NCBI GenBank assembly: GCA_024694965.1
Contig: JAILJC010000014.1
Coordinates: 1 to 33,759, forward strand
Length of the DNA stretch: 33,759 nucleotides
Direction of reading: 5' to 3'
From: Lachnospiraceae bacterium
GTDB lineage: Bacteria; Bacillota; Clostridia; Lachnospirales; Lachnospiraceae
Positions within the stretch are counted from its first letter, which is position 1; every line of letters begins with the position of its first letter. Below, one piece after another: positions 17,165 through 25,713 of the stretch. The translations under genes and the position numbers were made by a program. A model generated the notes under the pieces. The model saw nothing but the letters and a program-made list of their open reading frames with translations. It was not told the DNA's origin and did no database searches.

Positions 17165-19375
17165 TCACCGGGAAAAATCCATTTTAACTATGTATAACAA
17201 AAACAAAGTTCCGAGTACCGATATAACCGCGCACACTATGAATACCGGATGCATTTTAAACACGATATCTATAACCTGCGGTTCGTCGCTCCTTACAAGA
17301 TCGATAAGGATCCGGTTATGCTCACTGTTGTTTATTATAAGCTCGTTCCCTGCGGCATCATAAGCGTGGTATCCCGCATATTTAAAAAGCGGGAATTCGA
17401 TATAGTTGCCATCGGATGAGCATTTGTATTCGTAATGTATGTCAGTTCCGTTCTTTATGTAGGATATGTTCTCGACGCTGTCCCAGTCTCCGCAGTTGGG
17501 AACGTTGGATTCATAGTATGACATATCGGTCCCGGGCGGAAGGTAGCCAAGCTGACGGTAGTATATGTTTCCCGTCATGCGGTCAAACACACACACATCG
17601 CAGAAATCGATCTGATAGTAGGCCGTATGAAGTCCCAGATAAACGCACACGATCATGATCGCTGCTGTTATATAGGCAAAATGCCTTTTTGCATCCTGTG
17701 AAATGCTTTTATAAAGCACCGCCATCCCAAGGCACATCGCAGGCATCCCTGCCAGCCTGAACCGCTCGGCAAACTGGAACATATTGAGCATGCTGTATAT
17801 CCTTGGGAACGACCTTATTATCTTCCAGGGGAAAAGCTTTGTGGACATCACGAAAAGCACAAAACCAAGCACGATAAGATAGCGGGAATAAATATAAAGG
17901 TATCCGCCCTTCTCCCCATCCGCACTTCCCTTCCTGCGCTTATAAACAAACAGCATGATAAGGCATATGACAAACAGCATTATGTTGTAATAACCGTTCT
18001 CGAAAGCGAAATCATCATAAAGAGAATGTATGCACTTTAAGAAGTCAAGGCTCATCTTGGAAATGTTTATTCCCTTGTGCTGATAGTACACAAACGGAAC
18101 AATGGTGGAAAGCCCGACGATCACAAACAGCCCGACCGACTTAATGAGTGAAACGAATATCCTTTGTATGTCGTTTTTAAAGCTGCGCTTTGCAAGCAGA
18201 ACGATCACGCAGAATAAGGCGGTACCGAATACGATCACTATCGATAAAACAAACGAAAGGATATGAGAACATAGGAATCCGGCCATGCCAAAGGTGAGCA
18301 GATACCATTTCCTTCCCTTTTCAAAAAAGACATCGTACAAACCGACAAACACGGGCATAAAGAACAGCATGGAGATGCCCATTCCGAACGCCTGTCCTCC
18401 GCTGTACATTACATATATCCTGTACGGTACAAAGCAGTATACGATGGCCGCAGCAAGCGAAGCGCGAACCGATTTTGTAAAATACTTTGCACTAAAATAC
18501 ATTATCAGTATCGCGGCAGCGTTAATGATAAAAAGCATCGTTCCCTGTGATGCGATAAGGGATACACCAAACTTGCGAAGCAGAGCGGGCAGGTATAAAA
18601 ACTTGTCCGGATATATGCAGCTTAATTCGCCGTAATCATTGCAGTAATTGTCGTAGATGATTGTCGGAAGCCTGCGGGCGGAGATCGCGGTACTGACGCC
18701 GTCCACCCTCATAAGATGCGGCCTTGTATCAACTCCCTGCCATATGTAGTCATAAAAGACCGGAAACGAAACGATCACCGAAAGGGCTGCCATTATACCT
18801 GCCGCAGTCCACTGTTCCTTATCAAAATGAAGCTTACGGTAAAAATACAGGACAAAAAGCGGGATAAGCGTTCCGAGTATAACGGTAAGGATCATATAGT
18901 ATTCGTAATCCGTATACAACGGCCTTCCGGATGATATCTTTATGGAATCGATCCGCAGATCTCCCGAGCCCTTATAGATGAGCCATATCCTGAATTTATC
19001 GGAAGCCGGCCACAATGAAAAGTATTCCGTTATCTCACTTGAGCCTTCGGGCAGGCTTACGTATTTGTCGCAGTTACTGTTGCCCGCATAATGAAGCTCG
19101 TTGGTGCCCGAAGAATGGTAATTGACGGTAAGGGTGTAATCGCCGCTTAAAAGCTGTGTTCCGGGGGTTGCGGAAAAGACGCCCGAATACCCGGAACTTT
19201 CATCAATAAAAAGGCTTCCCGAATCATCGATGCACCCGGCATCTACCGAAAAGTTCGAAAAGTCATATGAATACTCATGTTCCGCCCCGCGCTTTCCGTT
19301 AAAATAATAAAGCAGAATTATCAGGGATAAAACGTATACGGTTAAACATGCGAAAACAGCCTTTTTATTCATCAT
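17165..19375 (-). CDS. GT-C-type membrane protein, PTPS-related/YfhO-like
   Basis: 736 aa. One N-terminal helix (about 5-24), a beta-rich extracytoplasmic domain (about 30-150), about twelve membrane helices (about 155-590) and a second outer domain before a final C-terminal helix (about 712-732). The first large loop has GVDTRPHLMRVD and a YGELSCIYPDKFLYLPALL segment, typical of the PTPS-related (PF10131-like) GT-C fold, which suggests transfer of a lipid-linked sugar at the outer membrane face. It is a clear paralogue of the protein at 28663-30882 (same order, shared FLYxPAxLR and YDxxG blocks). The start is the first of two adjacent ATG codons. No ribosome site is seen and the promoter lies only 7 bases upstream. 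Confidence 0.8.
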   Translation of the reverse strand: MMNKKAVFACLTVYVLSLIILLYYFNGKRGAEHEYSYDFSNFSVDAGCIDDSGSLFIDESSGYSGVFSATPGTQLLSGDYTLTVNYHSSGTNELHYAGNSNCDKYVSLPEGSSEITEYFSLWPASDKFRIWLIYKGSGDLRIDSIKISSGRPLYTDYEYYMILTVILGTLIPLFVLYFYRKLHFDKEQWTAAGIMAALSVIVSFPVFYDYIWQGVDTRPHLMRVDGVSTAISARRLPTIIYDNYCNDYGELSCIYPDKFLYLPALLRKFGVSLIASQGTMLFIINAAAILIMYFSAKYFTKSVRASLAAAIVYCFVPYRIYVMYSGGQAFGMGISMLFFMPVFVGLYDVFFEKGRKWYLLTFGMAGFLCSHILSFVLSIVIVFGTALFCVIVLLAKRSFKNDIQRIFVSLIKSVGLFVIVGLSTIVPFVYYQHKGINISKMSLDFLKCIHSLYDDFAFENGYYNIMLFVICLIMLFVYKRRKGSADGEKGGYLYIYSRYLIVLGFVLFVMSTKLFPWKIIRSFPRIYSMLNMFQFAERFRLAGMPAMCLGMAVLYKSISQDAKRHFAYITAAIMIVCVYLGLHTAYYQIDFCDVCVFDRMTGNIYYRQLGYLPPGTDMSYYESNVPNCGDWDSVENISYIKNGTDIHYEYKCSSDGNYIEFPLFKYAGYHAYDAAGNELIINNSEHNRILIDLVRSDEPQVIDIVFKMHPVFIVCAVISVLGTLFLLYIVKMDFSR

Positions 19376-19382
19376 AAAACTT

Positions 19383-19411
19383 ATTCTATCAAAACAGGAC
19401 CAAACTCACAA
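19383..19411 (-). promoter_or_regulatory. Predicted promoter of the PTPS-related gene (possibly leaderless)
   Basis: The minus strand reads TTGTGA, a 17-base spacer, then TAGAAT ending 7 bases before the ATG. Transcription would start at or next to the start codon, and no Shine-Dalgarno sequence is present. Confidence 0.5.
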
Positions 19412-19444
19412 GGGGAACAGGCACTCAATTCGCGGTCCTCTCAT

Positions 19445-19473
19445 TTGACATGCGCCCTCCTTTCTTTTACACT
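19445..19473 (+). promoter_or_regulatory. Predicted sigma-A promoter of the pyruvyl transferase gene
   Basis: Perfect TTGACA (19445-19450), a 17-base spacer and TACACT (19468-19473). The start codon is about 25 bases downstream of the expected transcription start. It is divergent from the promoter at 19383-19411, with the -35 boxes 33 bases apart. Confidence 0.65.
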
Positions 19474-19504
19474 GTAATAAGCATGAACATCAAGGGGGAT
19501 CGAT

Positions 19505-20629
19505 TTGAAAACCGGACTGATAACCTTTCATTTTGTAAACAATTTCGGAGGAGCGCTCCAGTGCTATGCATTGCAGCGTACGCTTAAGGAACAGTGTGAT
19601 ACCGATGTTACGGTCATCGACTACCGCAACTGGTTCATAAGGTTTACCGATTTTGTCAGGATGTTTCCCGTAACAGGCAACCGAAAAGAAATAGCTTCGG
19701 GTTTGCGCACCTTCCCCCAGCGCATCGGCAGGCGTCGTAAATTTGCCAGGTTTAACAGTTTAAACATGACTCTGTCAAGGCCCTATCATACAAGCAGGTC
19801 AGTTTCACAGGACGAACTTAAATGCGATAAATACATCTGCGGAAGCGACCAGATATGGAACCCGATACTTACGGGCGGATTTGTACCGGCTTATTTTTTA
19901 AGCTTCGTGCATGACCCGGCCGCCAAGGCTTCATATGCCCCAAGCTGCGGGACCGGAAGATGGCGTCCGTTCATGTTCTTCCCCGTACGAAGGTACATAA
20001 AGTCCATGGGTGCCCTTTCGATAAGGGAAGCCGAAGGCAGGAACCTTGTAAAGCGTCTTACCGGAAGGGATGCCAAACAGCTCATCGATCCGACGTTTCT
20101 TTTATCAAAGGAGCAGTGGGACGAAGTAACCACAGTTCCCCAGTTTGCGCTTAAAGAAAAATACATCCTTCTGTACATAATGCAGAAGGACGAATCCGTA
20201 TACTCCTATGTCAGGGAGATCAAGAACAAATTAAAGCTTCCCGTGGTAGAGATAAGCCGCTACGGTTATAAGCCTGATTTTGTGGATAAAACAGTGATAG
20301 ACGTGGGACCGTCCGAGTTCCTCGGCCTGTTTAAAAACGCTGAGTTCATATGTACCAATTCTTACCACGGGCTTGTTTTCTCTCTCGTGTTCGAAAAGGA
20401 ATTCTGCCTTGTTCCAAGCAAAAAGTTCCGCGGCCGTATTTACAACCTGTTAAAGCTCCTCGACATCTACATCCAGCCGAGCCTTGATACCGAGGAAGAG
20501 TTAAAGGCGAAGTTTGACAGGGAACATGTCGATGCCGTGATAAGCGAGGAAAAGCAGAGATCTCTTAAATACCTCAATGATTTTATAAACGGTCATGATA
20601 CCGTTATAGAGTCAAGCACATCAAAGTAA
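19505..20629 (+). CDS. Polysaccharide pyruvyl transferase family protein
   Basis: A 374-aa protein of the PF04230 family, which adds ketal pyruvate from phosphoenolpyruvate to sugars of surface polymers, or in related members acts in other glycan steps. The diagnostic blocks are NFGGALQCYAL near the N-terminus, CGSDQIWNP (about 112-120) and CTNSYHGLVFSL with His about 288. There is no signal peptide, so it acts in the cytoplasm on precursors. Translation appears to start at TTG, 5-10 bases after AGGGGG; no in-frame ATG is available nearby. It is the only plus-strand gene. Its last 37 bases overlap the 3' end of aroA tail to tail. Donor and acceptor are inferred from the family only. Confidence 0.85.
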   Translation: MKTGLITFHFVNNFGGALQCYALQRTLKEQCDTDVTVIDYRNWFIRFTDFVRMFPVTGNRKEIASGLRTFPQRIGRRRKFARFNSLNMTLSRPYHTSRSVSQDELKCDKYICGSDQIWNPILTGGFVPAYFLSFVHDPAAKASYAPSCGTGRWRPFMFFPVRRYIKSMGALSIREAEGRNLVKRLTGRDAKQLIDPTFLLSKEQWDEVTTVPQFALKEKYILLYIMQKDESVYSYVREIKNKLKLPVVEISRYGYKPDFVDKTVIDVGPSEFLGLFKNAEFICTNSYHGLVFSLVFEKEFCLVPSKKFRGRIYNLLKLLDIYIQPSLDTEEELKAKFDREHVDAVISEEKQRSLKYLNDFINGHDTVIESSTSK

Positions 20630-21882
20630 TCTTCAAATGTCTTCTTACAGCACAGGGGATTAAGGATAGTGACTCCCGCAACCCTAAGGCCGGCAAGCGC
20701 AAACGCCATTGCCATCCTGTGGTCATCATATGTTTCTATATCCGCACCATGCATCGGAGCAGGTTCTATTAAGATACCCGTCTCATCTTCTATTGCACCG
20801 CATTTACAGCCAAGCCTGTTAAGCTCGGTTATTATCGCTTTTAACCTGTCAGATTCCTGTAAACGTATATGGCCTATGCCGTAAATCTTCGTAGGCGATT
20901 TGGCAAACGCGGAAAGCACCGCCATCGTCATCGCCTGATCCGAGAAATCCTGCATGTTTATTTCGATACCTTTAAAACCGGTGCCGCTTGGAGGAAATAC
21001 CGTTATCCCCTCTTCCCCGTCCTTAACGGTGCAGCCCAAAAGCTTTAGTGCATCAAGGAACTTCATATCGCCCTGCATCGAATCCGGGTGAACATTTCTT
21101 ACGCATACTTTCTTATCACAGAGCGGCGACATGGCATAGAAATAACAGGCGGCAGAAACATCCGGCTCGATACGGTAGAGAGAAAGGGCTTTCGGTGATC
21201 CGGCACGAACGGTTATGACATCCCCGTCCCGTTCATACCCAAAACCGAACTGCTCCATCATTTTTAACGTGATACCGATGTATGAACCCTTTGTCCTGCT
21301 TCCCGAAAGGATGACTCTTAAGCCCCCATTAAGCAGCGGTGCAGCCATAAGGATCGCACTGGCAAACTGTGAACTTAAGTCCGTATCGATCGTAAGCTCG
21401 CAGGCGTTTATACCCTCTGATGAAAGCAAAAAGGGAAAATGACCTTCTTCACCCTCACATGTTATGTCAACCCCTGCCGCCTTAAGCACACTTATAAGCG
21501 GCTCCATCGGACGCTTACGCATCTGGGGTGAAGCATCAAGGTGATACCGCCCGCCCGCAAATGCAAGAAATACCGTAAGAAAGCGTGCGGCCGTTCCCGC
21601 ACTTCCTACATTTACCGAAGCTTCCCGGTTAGGTATACTTCCGCCCGTTCCGCTTATCGAGACCGTCCTGTTTTCTTCGTCGATCAAAAGAGAAAATCCG
21701 AGCTCCTTAAGGCAGGATAAAAAAGCCCTGGAATCATCGCTGAAAAGGACCCCCGTAAGGGTACAGCTGCCCGTACACATCGCGGCAAGCAGCAGCGCAC
21801 GGTTTGTTATGCTTTTTGAACCCGGGACCGAAACCGTAATATCGTCCGCTCCCTTAAGGGGCCTCACTTCGTATCTGTCCAT
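20593..21882 (-). CDS. aroA: 3-phosphoshikimate 1-carboxyvinyltransferase (EPSP synthase)
   Basis: A full-length 429-aa EPSP synthase. It joins phosphoenolpyruvate and shikimate-3-phosphate in the cytoplasm, the sixth step to chorismate. Motifs: PGSKSITNRALLLAA (about 20-34), VGSAGTAARFL (the NAGTAxR block), QMRKRPMxPL, SSQFASAILMAAPLL, and the C-terminal RLQESDRL and YDDHRMAMAFALAG. All key residues appear present. The start ATG follows AAGGAT closely. It is the last gene of the surface-glycan operon, 23 bases after the SGNH gene, and no other aromatic pathway gene is in the window. Its 3' end overlaps the convergent pyruvyl transferase gene by 37 bases. Confidence 0.97.
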   Translation of the reverse strand: MDRYEVRPLKGADDITVSVPGSKSITNRALLLAAMCTGSCTLTGVLFSDDSRAFLSCLKELGFSLLIDEENRTVSISGTGGSIPNREASVNVGSAGTAARFLTVFLAFAGGRYHLDASPQMRKRPMEPLISVLKAAGVDITCEGEEGHFPFLLSSEGINACELTIDTDLSSQFASAILMAAPLLNGGLRVILSGSRTKGSYIGITLKMMEQFGFGYERDGDVITVRAGSPKALSLYRIEPDVSAACYFYAMSPLCDKKVCVRNVHPDSMQGDMKFLDALKLLGCTVKDGEEGITVFPPSGTGFKGIEINMQDFSDQAMTMAVLSAFAKSPTKIYGIGHIRLQESDRLKAIITELNRLGCKCGAIEDETGILIEPAPMHGADIETYDDHRMAMAFALAGLRVAGVTILNPLCCKKTFEDYFDVLDSITVS

Positions 21883-21905
21883 ATCCTTAAATGTATCTCC
21901 GATGC

Positions 21906-23375
21906 CTATTTAATCGAATAACCGCCCAGCGCCTTGTCATGCACCGTGTCAAAGACATAGAAGCTTATACCTTCGCCTTCCATCATGTATTTTTCGTATC
22001 CCGTCATGCTCTGGTGGGTAAAGGATCCGTTATCCAAAACATACGTGAATGCGTGATCGTTATCATTATCATAGGTCCGGTAGAACAATATCCTGCGGTT
22101 TCCGTCATTTATACCGGCCTTGAAATCATAATCGTATGAAGAAAAGATGCACTGTCCTTTATTCAGGATAAAGGCTCCGTGGCTTGTAAGCATTTCCCTT
22201 TTAAGTCCAAGCGCTTCAAGCTCTGCGACAACCGTATCGTCAACCAGGCCTTCATATCCTGATTCCACACAGCAGAATACAACATAGGCGGGTTCGTTCA
22301 AAAGCCTTAAGTATTCCTTTGAGTCCTTATTCTTAACTGCCTGCGACAGATAATAATCATGCGTATCCTGCCTCTGCCTGTATGCATCCACATCCCACGA
22401 TCCATACTTGGCATCACCCCGGTGATCCAAAAGTCCGTAATTGTCTTTAAGATACCGCCCAATGAAGCTGCTCAGCTTTTCATTGCCGCTCCTGTTAAGA
22501 TGCAGCACCTCGGCAAAATCATTTTCAAAATCAAGTCCCATCTCATCATACAGCTTGTTGCCGTCAATGTATGGAACACCGTATTCATCCGCAATGTCAA
22601 AGATCGTATTGTACTTTTCCTGCTCCTCCTTGGTAACTATATAAGGCGATGAAAGGAAAAGAAGCGGCACGCCCTCCTGCTGTACATATTCTATGATCAT
22701 CTTTAAGTATTCCGTTTCCTTATCGGACAGCGGCGCACGCTCCGTAACACCCGAAATATCGGGACGCTCGAAGACAACAGTGGTCTCCCTCGGATCGAAG
22801 CCCTTATAATATACGCTGTCATCATAGTTTAAGAAATCCTCTTCCGTCAGTTCGACGCAGCGTCCGTGTGTGGAATTAAGCGGTATCAGAAGACGTGCGA
22901 AGGACTGTGACAGGGCGCTTGCCTTTATCGCTCCGTAGCGGTTACTGTTACGCTTTATGCCGTAGGTGTTTGTGATAAACCAGTTCTCCGGCTGGTAATC
23001 GATCGGGCGTATGCCGGGAGTCGTGATGTCAAGCACTATGACCTTGGGCCTTTGTGACTTAAGCGCCTCCCTTATGTAGTAGTAGCTGTTCCAGAACGGC
23101 TGCTCCGCCCCCGCCAGGTCAAAGCCCGAAATCCCGTATTCATCCCACAGAACTCCGGTGTTTATATGGCAGAATATATGCGAGCTTCCCACAAACAGGG
23201 CATCGACGCTTCCCTCGGGCTGCCTGTAATATGCCTGCATCTGAACGATACCGTCCTCGGACTTTATAAGCATGATCCTGTCGAGGACAAAATATGCGGA
23301 CACGAAAACAGCCAATATTATGATCAGCTTAACCGTACACTCTATGAACCTTTTTCTGCCCACACGTTTGATCAT
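21906..23375 (-). CDS. SGNH hydrolase-like membrane-anchored acyl-transfer partner (DltD/AlgJ-like)
   Basis: 489 aa. One N-terminal membrane anchor (about 13-33) leaves the rest outside the cell. The SGNH-like start is VGSSHIFCHIN (Ser about 65); the C-terminal catalytic block is LHLNRSGNEKLS with His about 292. The last ~150 residues form an extra domain I do not recognise. Proteins of this kind work with MBOAT proteins to O-acylate outer polysaccharides or teichoic acids, and the MBOAT gene ends 2 bases before this start codon. The ribosome site TAGGA lies at the end of the MBOAT gene. Pairing with the MBOAT is well supported; the acyl group and the acceptor are unknown. Confidence 0.8.
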   Translation of the reverse strand: MIKRVGRKRFIECTVKLIIILAVFVSAYFVLDRIMLIKSEDGIVQMQAYYRQPEGSVDALFVGSSHIFCHINTGVLWDEYGISGFDLAGAEQPFWNSYYYIREALKSQRPKVIVLDITTPGIRPIDYQPENWFITNTYGIKRNSNRYGAIKASALSQSFARLLIPLNSTHGRCVELTEEDFLNYDDSVYYKGFDPRETTVVFERPDISGVTERAPLSDKETEYLKMIIEYVQQEGVPLLFLSSPYIVTKEEQEKYNTIFDIADEYGVPYIDGNKLYDEMGLDFENDFAEVLHLNRSGNEKLSSFIGRYLKDNYGLLDHRGDAKYGSWDVDAYRQRQDTHDYYLSQAVKNKDSKEYLRLLNEPAYVVFCCVESGYEGLVDDTVVAELEALGLKREMLTSHGAFILNKGQCIFSSYDYDFKAGINDGNRRILFYRTYDNDNDHAFTYVLDNGSFTHQSMTGYEKYMMEGEGISFYVFDTVHDKALGGYSIK

Positions 23376-23377
23376 TC

Positions 23378-24970
23378 CTAAAACCTTCCGTAAATGAAAT
23401 CCGAGGCATCATACGAAGTTCCGTAATAACCCCAGCAGATTATTGCTATAAACATAGCAAGGAATATAAGAAGCCTGAAGATGAAATTCTGCTCCGAAAG
23501 GAACGAACGCATTCCGTTCATCTGTTCACACCCGCCGGCGCTTTCCTTTACTCCTCCCCTGCGATGCTCCATGATCGAAACCACAAGCAGGATAAGCAAT
23601 GAGAGAAGCATGATATGGAATTCCTTCTCATCTATCCCGAGAGCGTATAACGAACGGTCAAAAAAGATCCAGGGATTGAATATCGAAAAAGCATTCCTCC
23701 ACATCTTAAAACCGTATGTCAGTGATTCTGCCCTGAAAAACGAAAGTCCGAAAATGAACAGGATAAATGTCCTGAACCTTTTAAACAACGTATAGCTGAA
23801 CGCTTCGGTGTTTATCTTAAGGAGCAGAGTCAGTTTTGCCAGGATTGGTTGACATAACTCAGAGATTATTATAACTATGCCCATGTAAATGCCGACTCCG
23901 AAGATATAATTCCATCCGCCGCCATGCCACAGGCCGATAAGGAACCATGATATAAGAAGCCCCAGATACTGGGGGATATTGCACTTTTTAACGTAATCCT
24001 TTCCGAATTTCTTTTTGCATGCCTTCCGAAGTTTCCTGAAGGCCTCGGTCTGCTGGACGGCGTAGAATACGTATGACTTAAGCCATCCGCCGAGAGTTAT
24101 GTGCCACCTGCGCCAAAACTCTGCCAGCGAGGTTGAATAAAACGGATTGTTGAAGTTCTCCGGAAGCGGGATCCCGAAAACCTCGGAAACGCCCAGCACT
24201 ATATCCATAAGTCCGGAGAAGTCGCAGAAAAGCTGCAGCGCAAAGCATGCGGCCGCAAACCCTATGTAAAAACCGGGATACACCTCGTAGTGATCATATA
24301 TTTCATTAACGATGACGGCAAGGCGTTCCGATATCACGAGCTTTTTGAAAATACCCCAGATGATGCGCTCTGTGCCGCTTATAAGACGCGTATAGCTTGC
24401 GTGATGCTTATCGCCCCACAGCGATCCTTCCATCTGTTCGTACTGCACGATGGGGCCCGAAGTCATCTGCGGTAAATATGATGCAAACAATGCAAACTTG
24501 CCGGGGTTTTTCTGAACGCTTACCCTTCCCCAGTAAACATCCGTCATATACCCGATAACGATCAGTGAAAAATACGATATCTTCGGAGGGCACAATAGGT
24601 CGACTACGTTAAGCAGCCGCTCCGTTATCCCCGGGTTTATGCCTTTTGAAAACAGTCCCGCAGCCCATGAGAAGATATCAAGAAAGAAGCCGGTATACTT
24701 CATTCCGACAAGGAGCAGCACATCAAATATGAGCACACACCTAAATACCGCCTTCGGATGGGGGCTGTCCTCTGTTATCTTAAGGGATGCGGCGTAATTA
24801 ACGCACAGAAATACAAGAAATACAACGCACTGTATGGGAGTCGCGTTAAGATAATAGAAAAAGAAGCCGGCAACAAGGAGCCATACCCACTGAAGCTTCG
24901 CCGGCAGAATAAAATAGATCGCAAGTACTATAACGATGAACAGAAAAAATTCAACTGAGATTAAAGACAT
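23378..24970 (-). CDS. MBOAT family O-acyltransferase (AlgI/PatA/DltB-like)
   Basis: A 530-aa polytopic membrane protein with about ten helices. It carries the MBOAT block WRRWHITLGGWLKSYV and the invariant catalytic His about 349 in GLWHGGGWNYI. An N-terminal LISVEFFLFI...FYYLNATP-like region and a PQMTSGPIVQYEQM segment are typical of the AlgI-type group. It moves an acyl group (often acetyl) across the membrane for O-acylation of an outer glycan. With the SGNH gene that follows directly it forms a standard two-gene acylation module. The ribosome site is AAGGGTGG. A DltB role is less likely because DltA and DltC are absent from the window. Confidence 0.92.
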   Translation of the reverse strand: MSLISVEFFLFIVIVLAIYFILPAKLQWVWLLVAGFFFYYLNATPIQCVVFLVFLCVNYAASLKITEDSPHPKAVFRCVLIFDVLLLVGMKYTGFFLDIFSWAAGLFSKGINPGITERLLNVVDLLCPPKISYFSLIVIGYMTDVYWGRVSVQKNPGKFALFASYLPQMTSGPIVQYEQMEGSLWGDKHHASYTRLISGTERIIWGIFKKLVISERLAVIVNEIYDHYEVYPGFYIGFAAACFALQLFCDFSGLMDIVLGVSEVFGIPLPENFNNPFYSTSLAEFWRRWHITLGGWLKSYVFYAVQQTEAFRKLRKACKKKFGKDYVKKCNIPQYLGLLISWFLIGLWHGGGWNYIFGVGIYMGIVIIISELCQPILAKLTLLLKINTEAFSYTLFKRFRTFILFIFGLSFFRAESLTYGFKMWRNAFSIFNPWIFFDRSLYALGIDEKEFHIMLLSLLILLVVSIMEHRRGGVKESAGGCEQMNGMRSFLSEQNFIFRLLIFLAMFIAIICWGYYGTSYDASDFIYGRF

Positions 24971-24989
24971 ATACCACCCTTATCAAGAA

Positions 24990-25712
24990 TCATAATCCCG
25001 TCAGCATCTTAAGGAGCTTTACCGCATTGTCGGTATTGGTGCAGCAGGAAGCAAATGCAAATACCGGCCTCTTCCCCGCGGCCTTCTGTGTTGCGAACAC
25101 AGAAAGCTTATCAAGATACTCACAATCGTCAAGATAGAAACCCGCAGGAAATGTAACCACGGGCTTGAGGACTCCCTTCTCGTCCTCCTCATAAACGGTC
25201 GAATAGTAAACCTCGTATCCCTTATCGATGAGCTGCTGTTTAAGGTCCTCAGGCAGCACATCGCTCATATCCATGTATGCACTCAGCTCGCCGTATGAAT
25301 CCACCAGGCTGTCCGGTCCCAGTACGACATCTATCGAACCTGCCGCAAACAATGCCATCAGCTTCTGCATGTTTGCTACCGTCATCTGGTCTGTTCCGTT
25401 TTCGGATATCAAAAACCCGGCATCAAAGCTTATGTTATAAGCCGAGGTATCGACTCCCGCATACCTAATGTAATCATCCTCTATGGGATTGTCTTCGCCG
25501 TATGCGATATCGGAGTTTAAGATGACCACATCCAGATAAACGGGCCTCTTGTTTATCCGCCAGTCGCGGATGAAAATACAGATGAACACTATGGCCGCTA
25601 TAACGGCGATTATGTGGAACCTGTAGTACTCCCATATATAGGCAGCCTTCTTTTTAAAAGGCATATCCTTAAGCTTTACTGTTTCGCGGTTTATCTCATC
25701 TTTAAGCGCCAT
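24990..25712 (-). CDS. Single-pass membrane protein of unknown function
   Basis: 240 aa: a basic cytoplasmic N-terminus, one membrane helix (about 31-50) and a ~190-residue outer domain. The outer part contains VYLDVVILNSDIAYG, LMALFAAGSIDVVLGPDSL and PVVTFPAGFYLDD, which loosely recalls a periplasmic-binding fold, but I cannot name it. The start ATG is directly after the GT2 stop (TGAGATG); an in-frame TTG at 25748 would extend it 12 residues into the GT2 gene and is less likely. It lies between GT2 and MBOAT, so it may be an accessory factor of glycan export or acylation. Function not assigned. Confidence 0.75.
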   Translation of the reverse strand: MALKDEINRETVKLKDMPFKKKAAYIWEYYRFHIIAVIAAIVFICIFIRDWRINKRPVYLDVVILNSDIAYGEDNPIEDDYIRYAGVDTSAYNISFDAGFLISENGTDQMTVANMQKLMALFAAGSIDVVLGPDSLVDSYGELSAYMDMSDVLPEDLKQQLIDKGYEVYYSTVYEEDEKGVLKPVVTFPAGFYLDDCEYLDKLSVFATQKAAGKRPVFAFASCCTNTDNAVKLLKMLTGL

Positions 25713-25713
25713 C

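Noticed and set aside
23378-24970. DltB of a D-alanylation operon
   Set aside because: DltA and DltC are absent and the neighbours are glycosyltransferases; an AlgI/PatA-type O-acyltransferase fits better.
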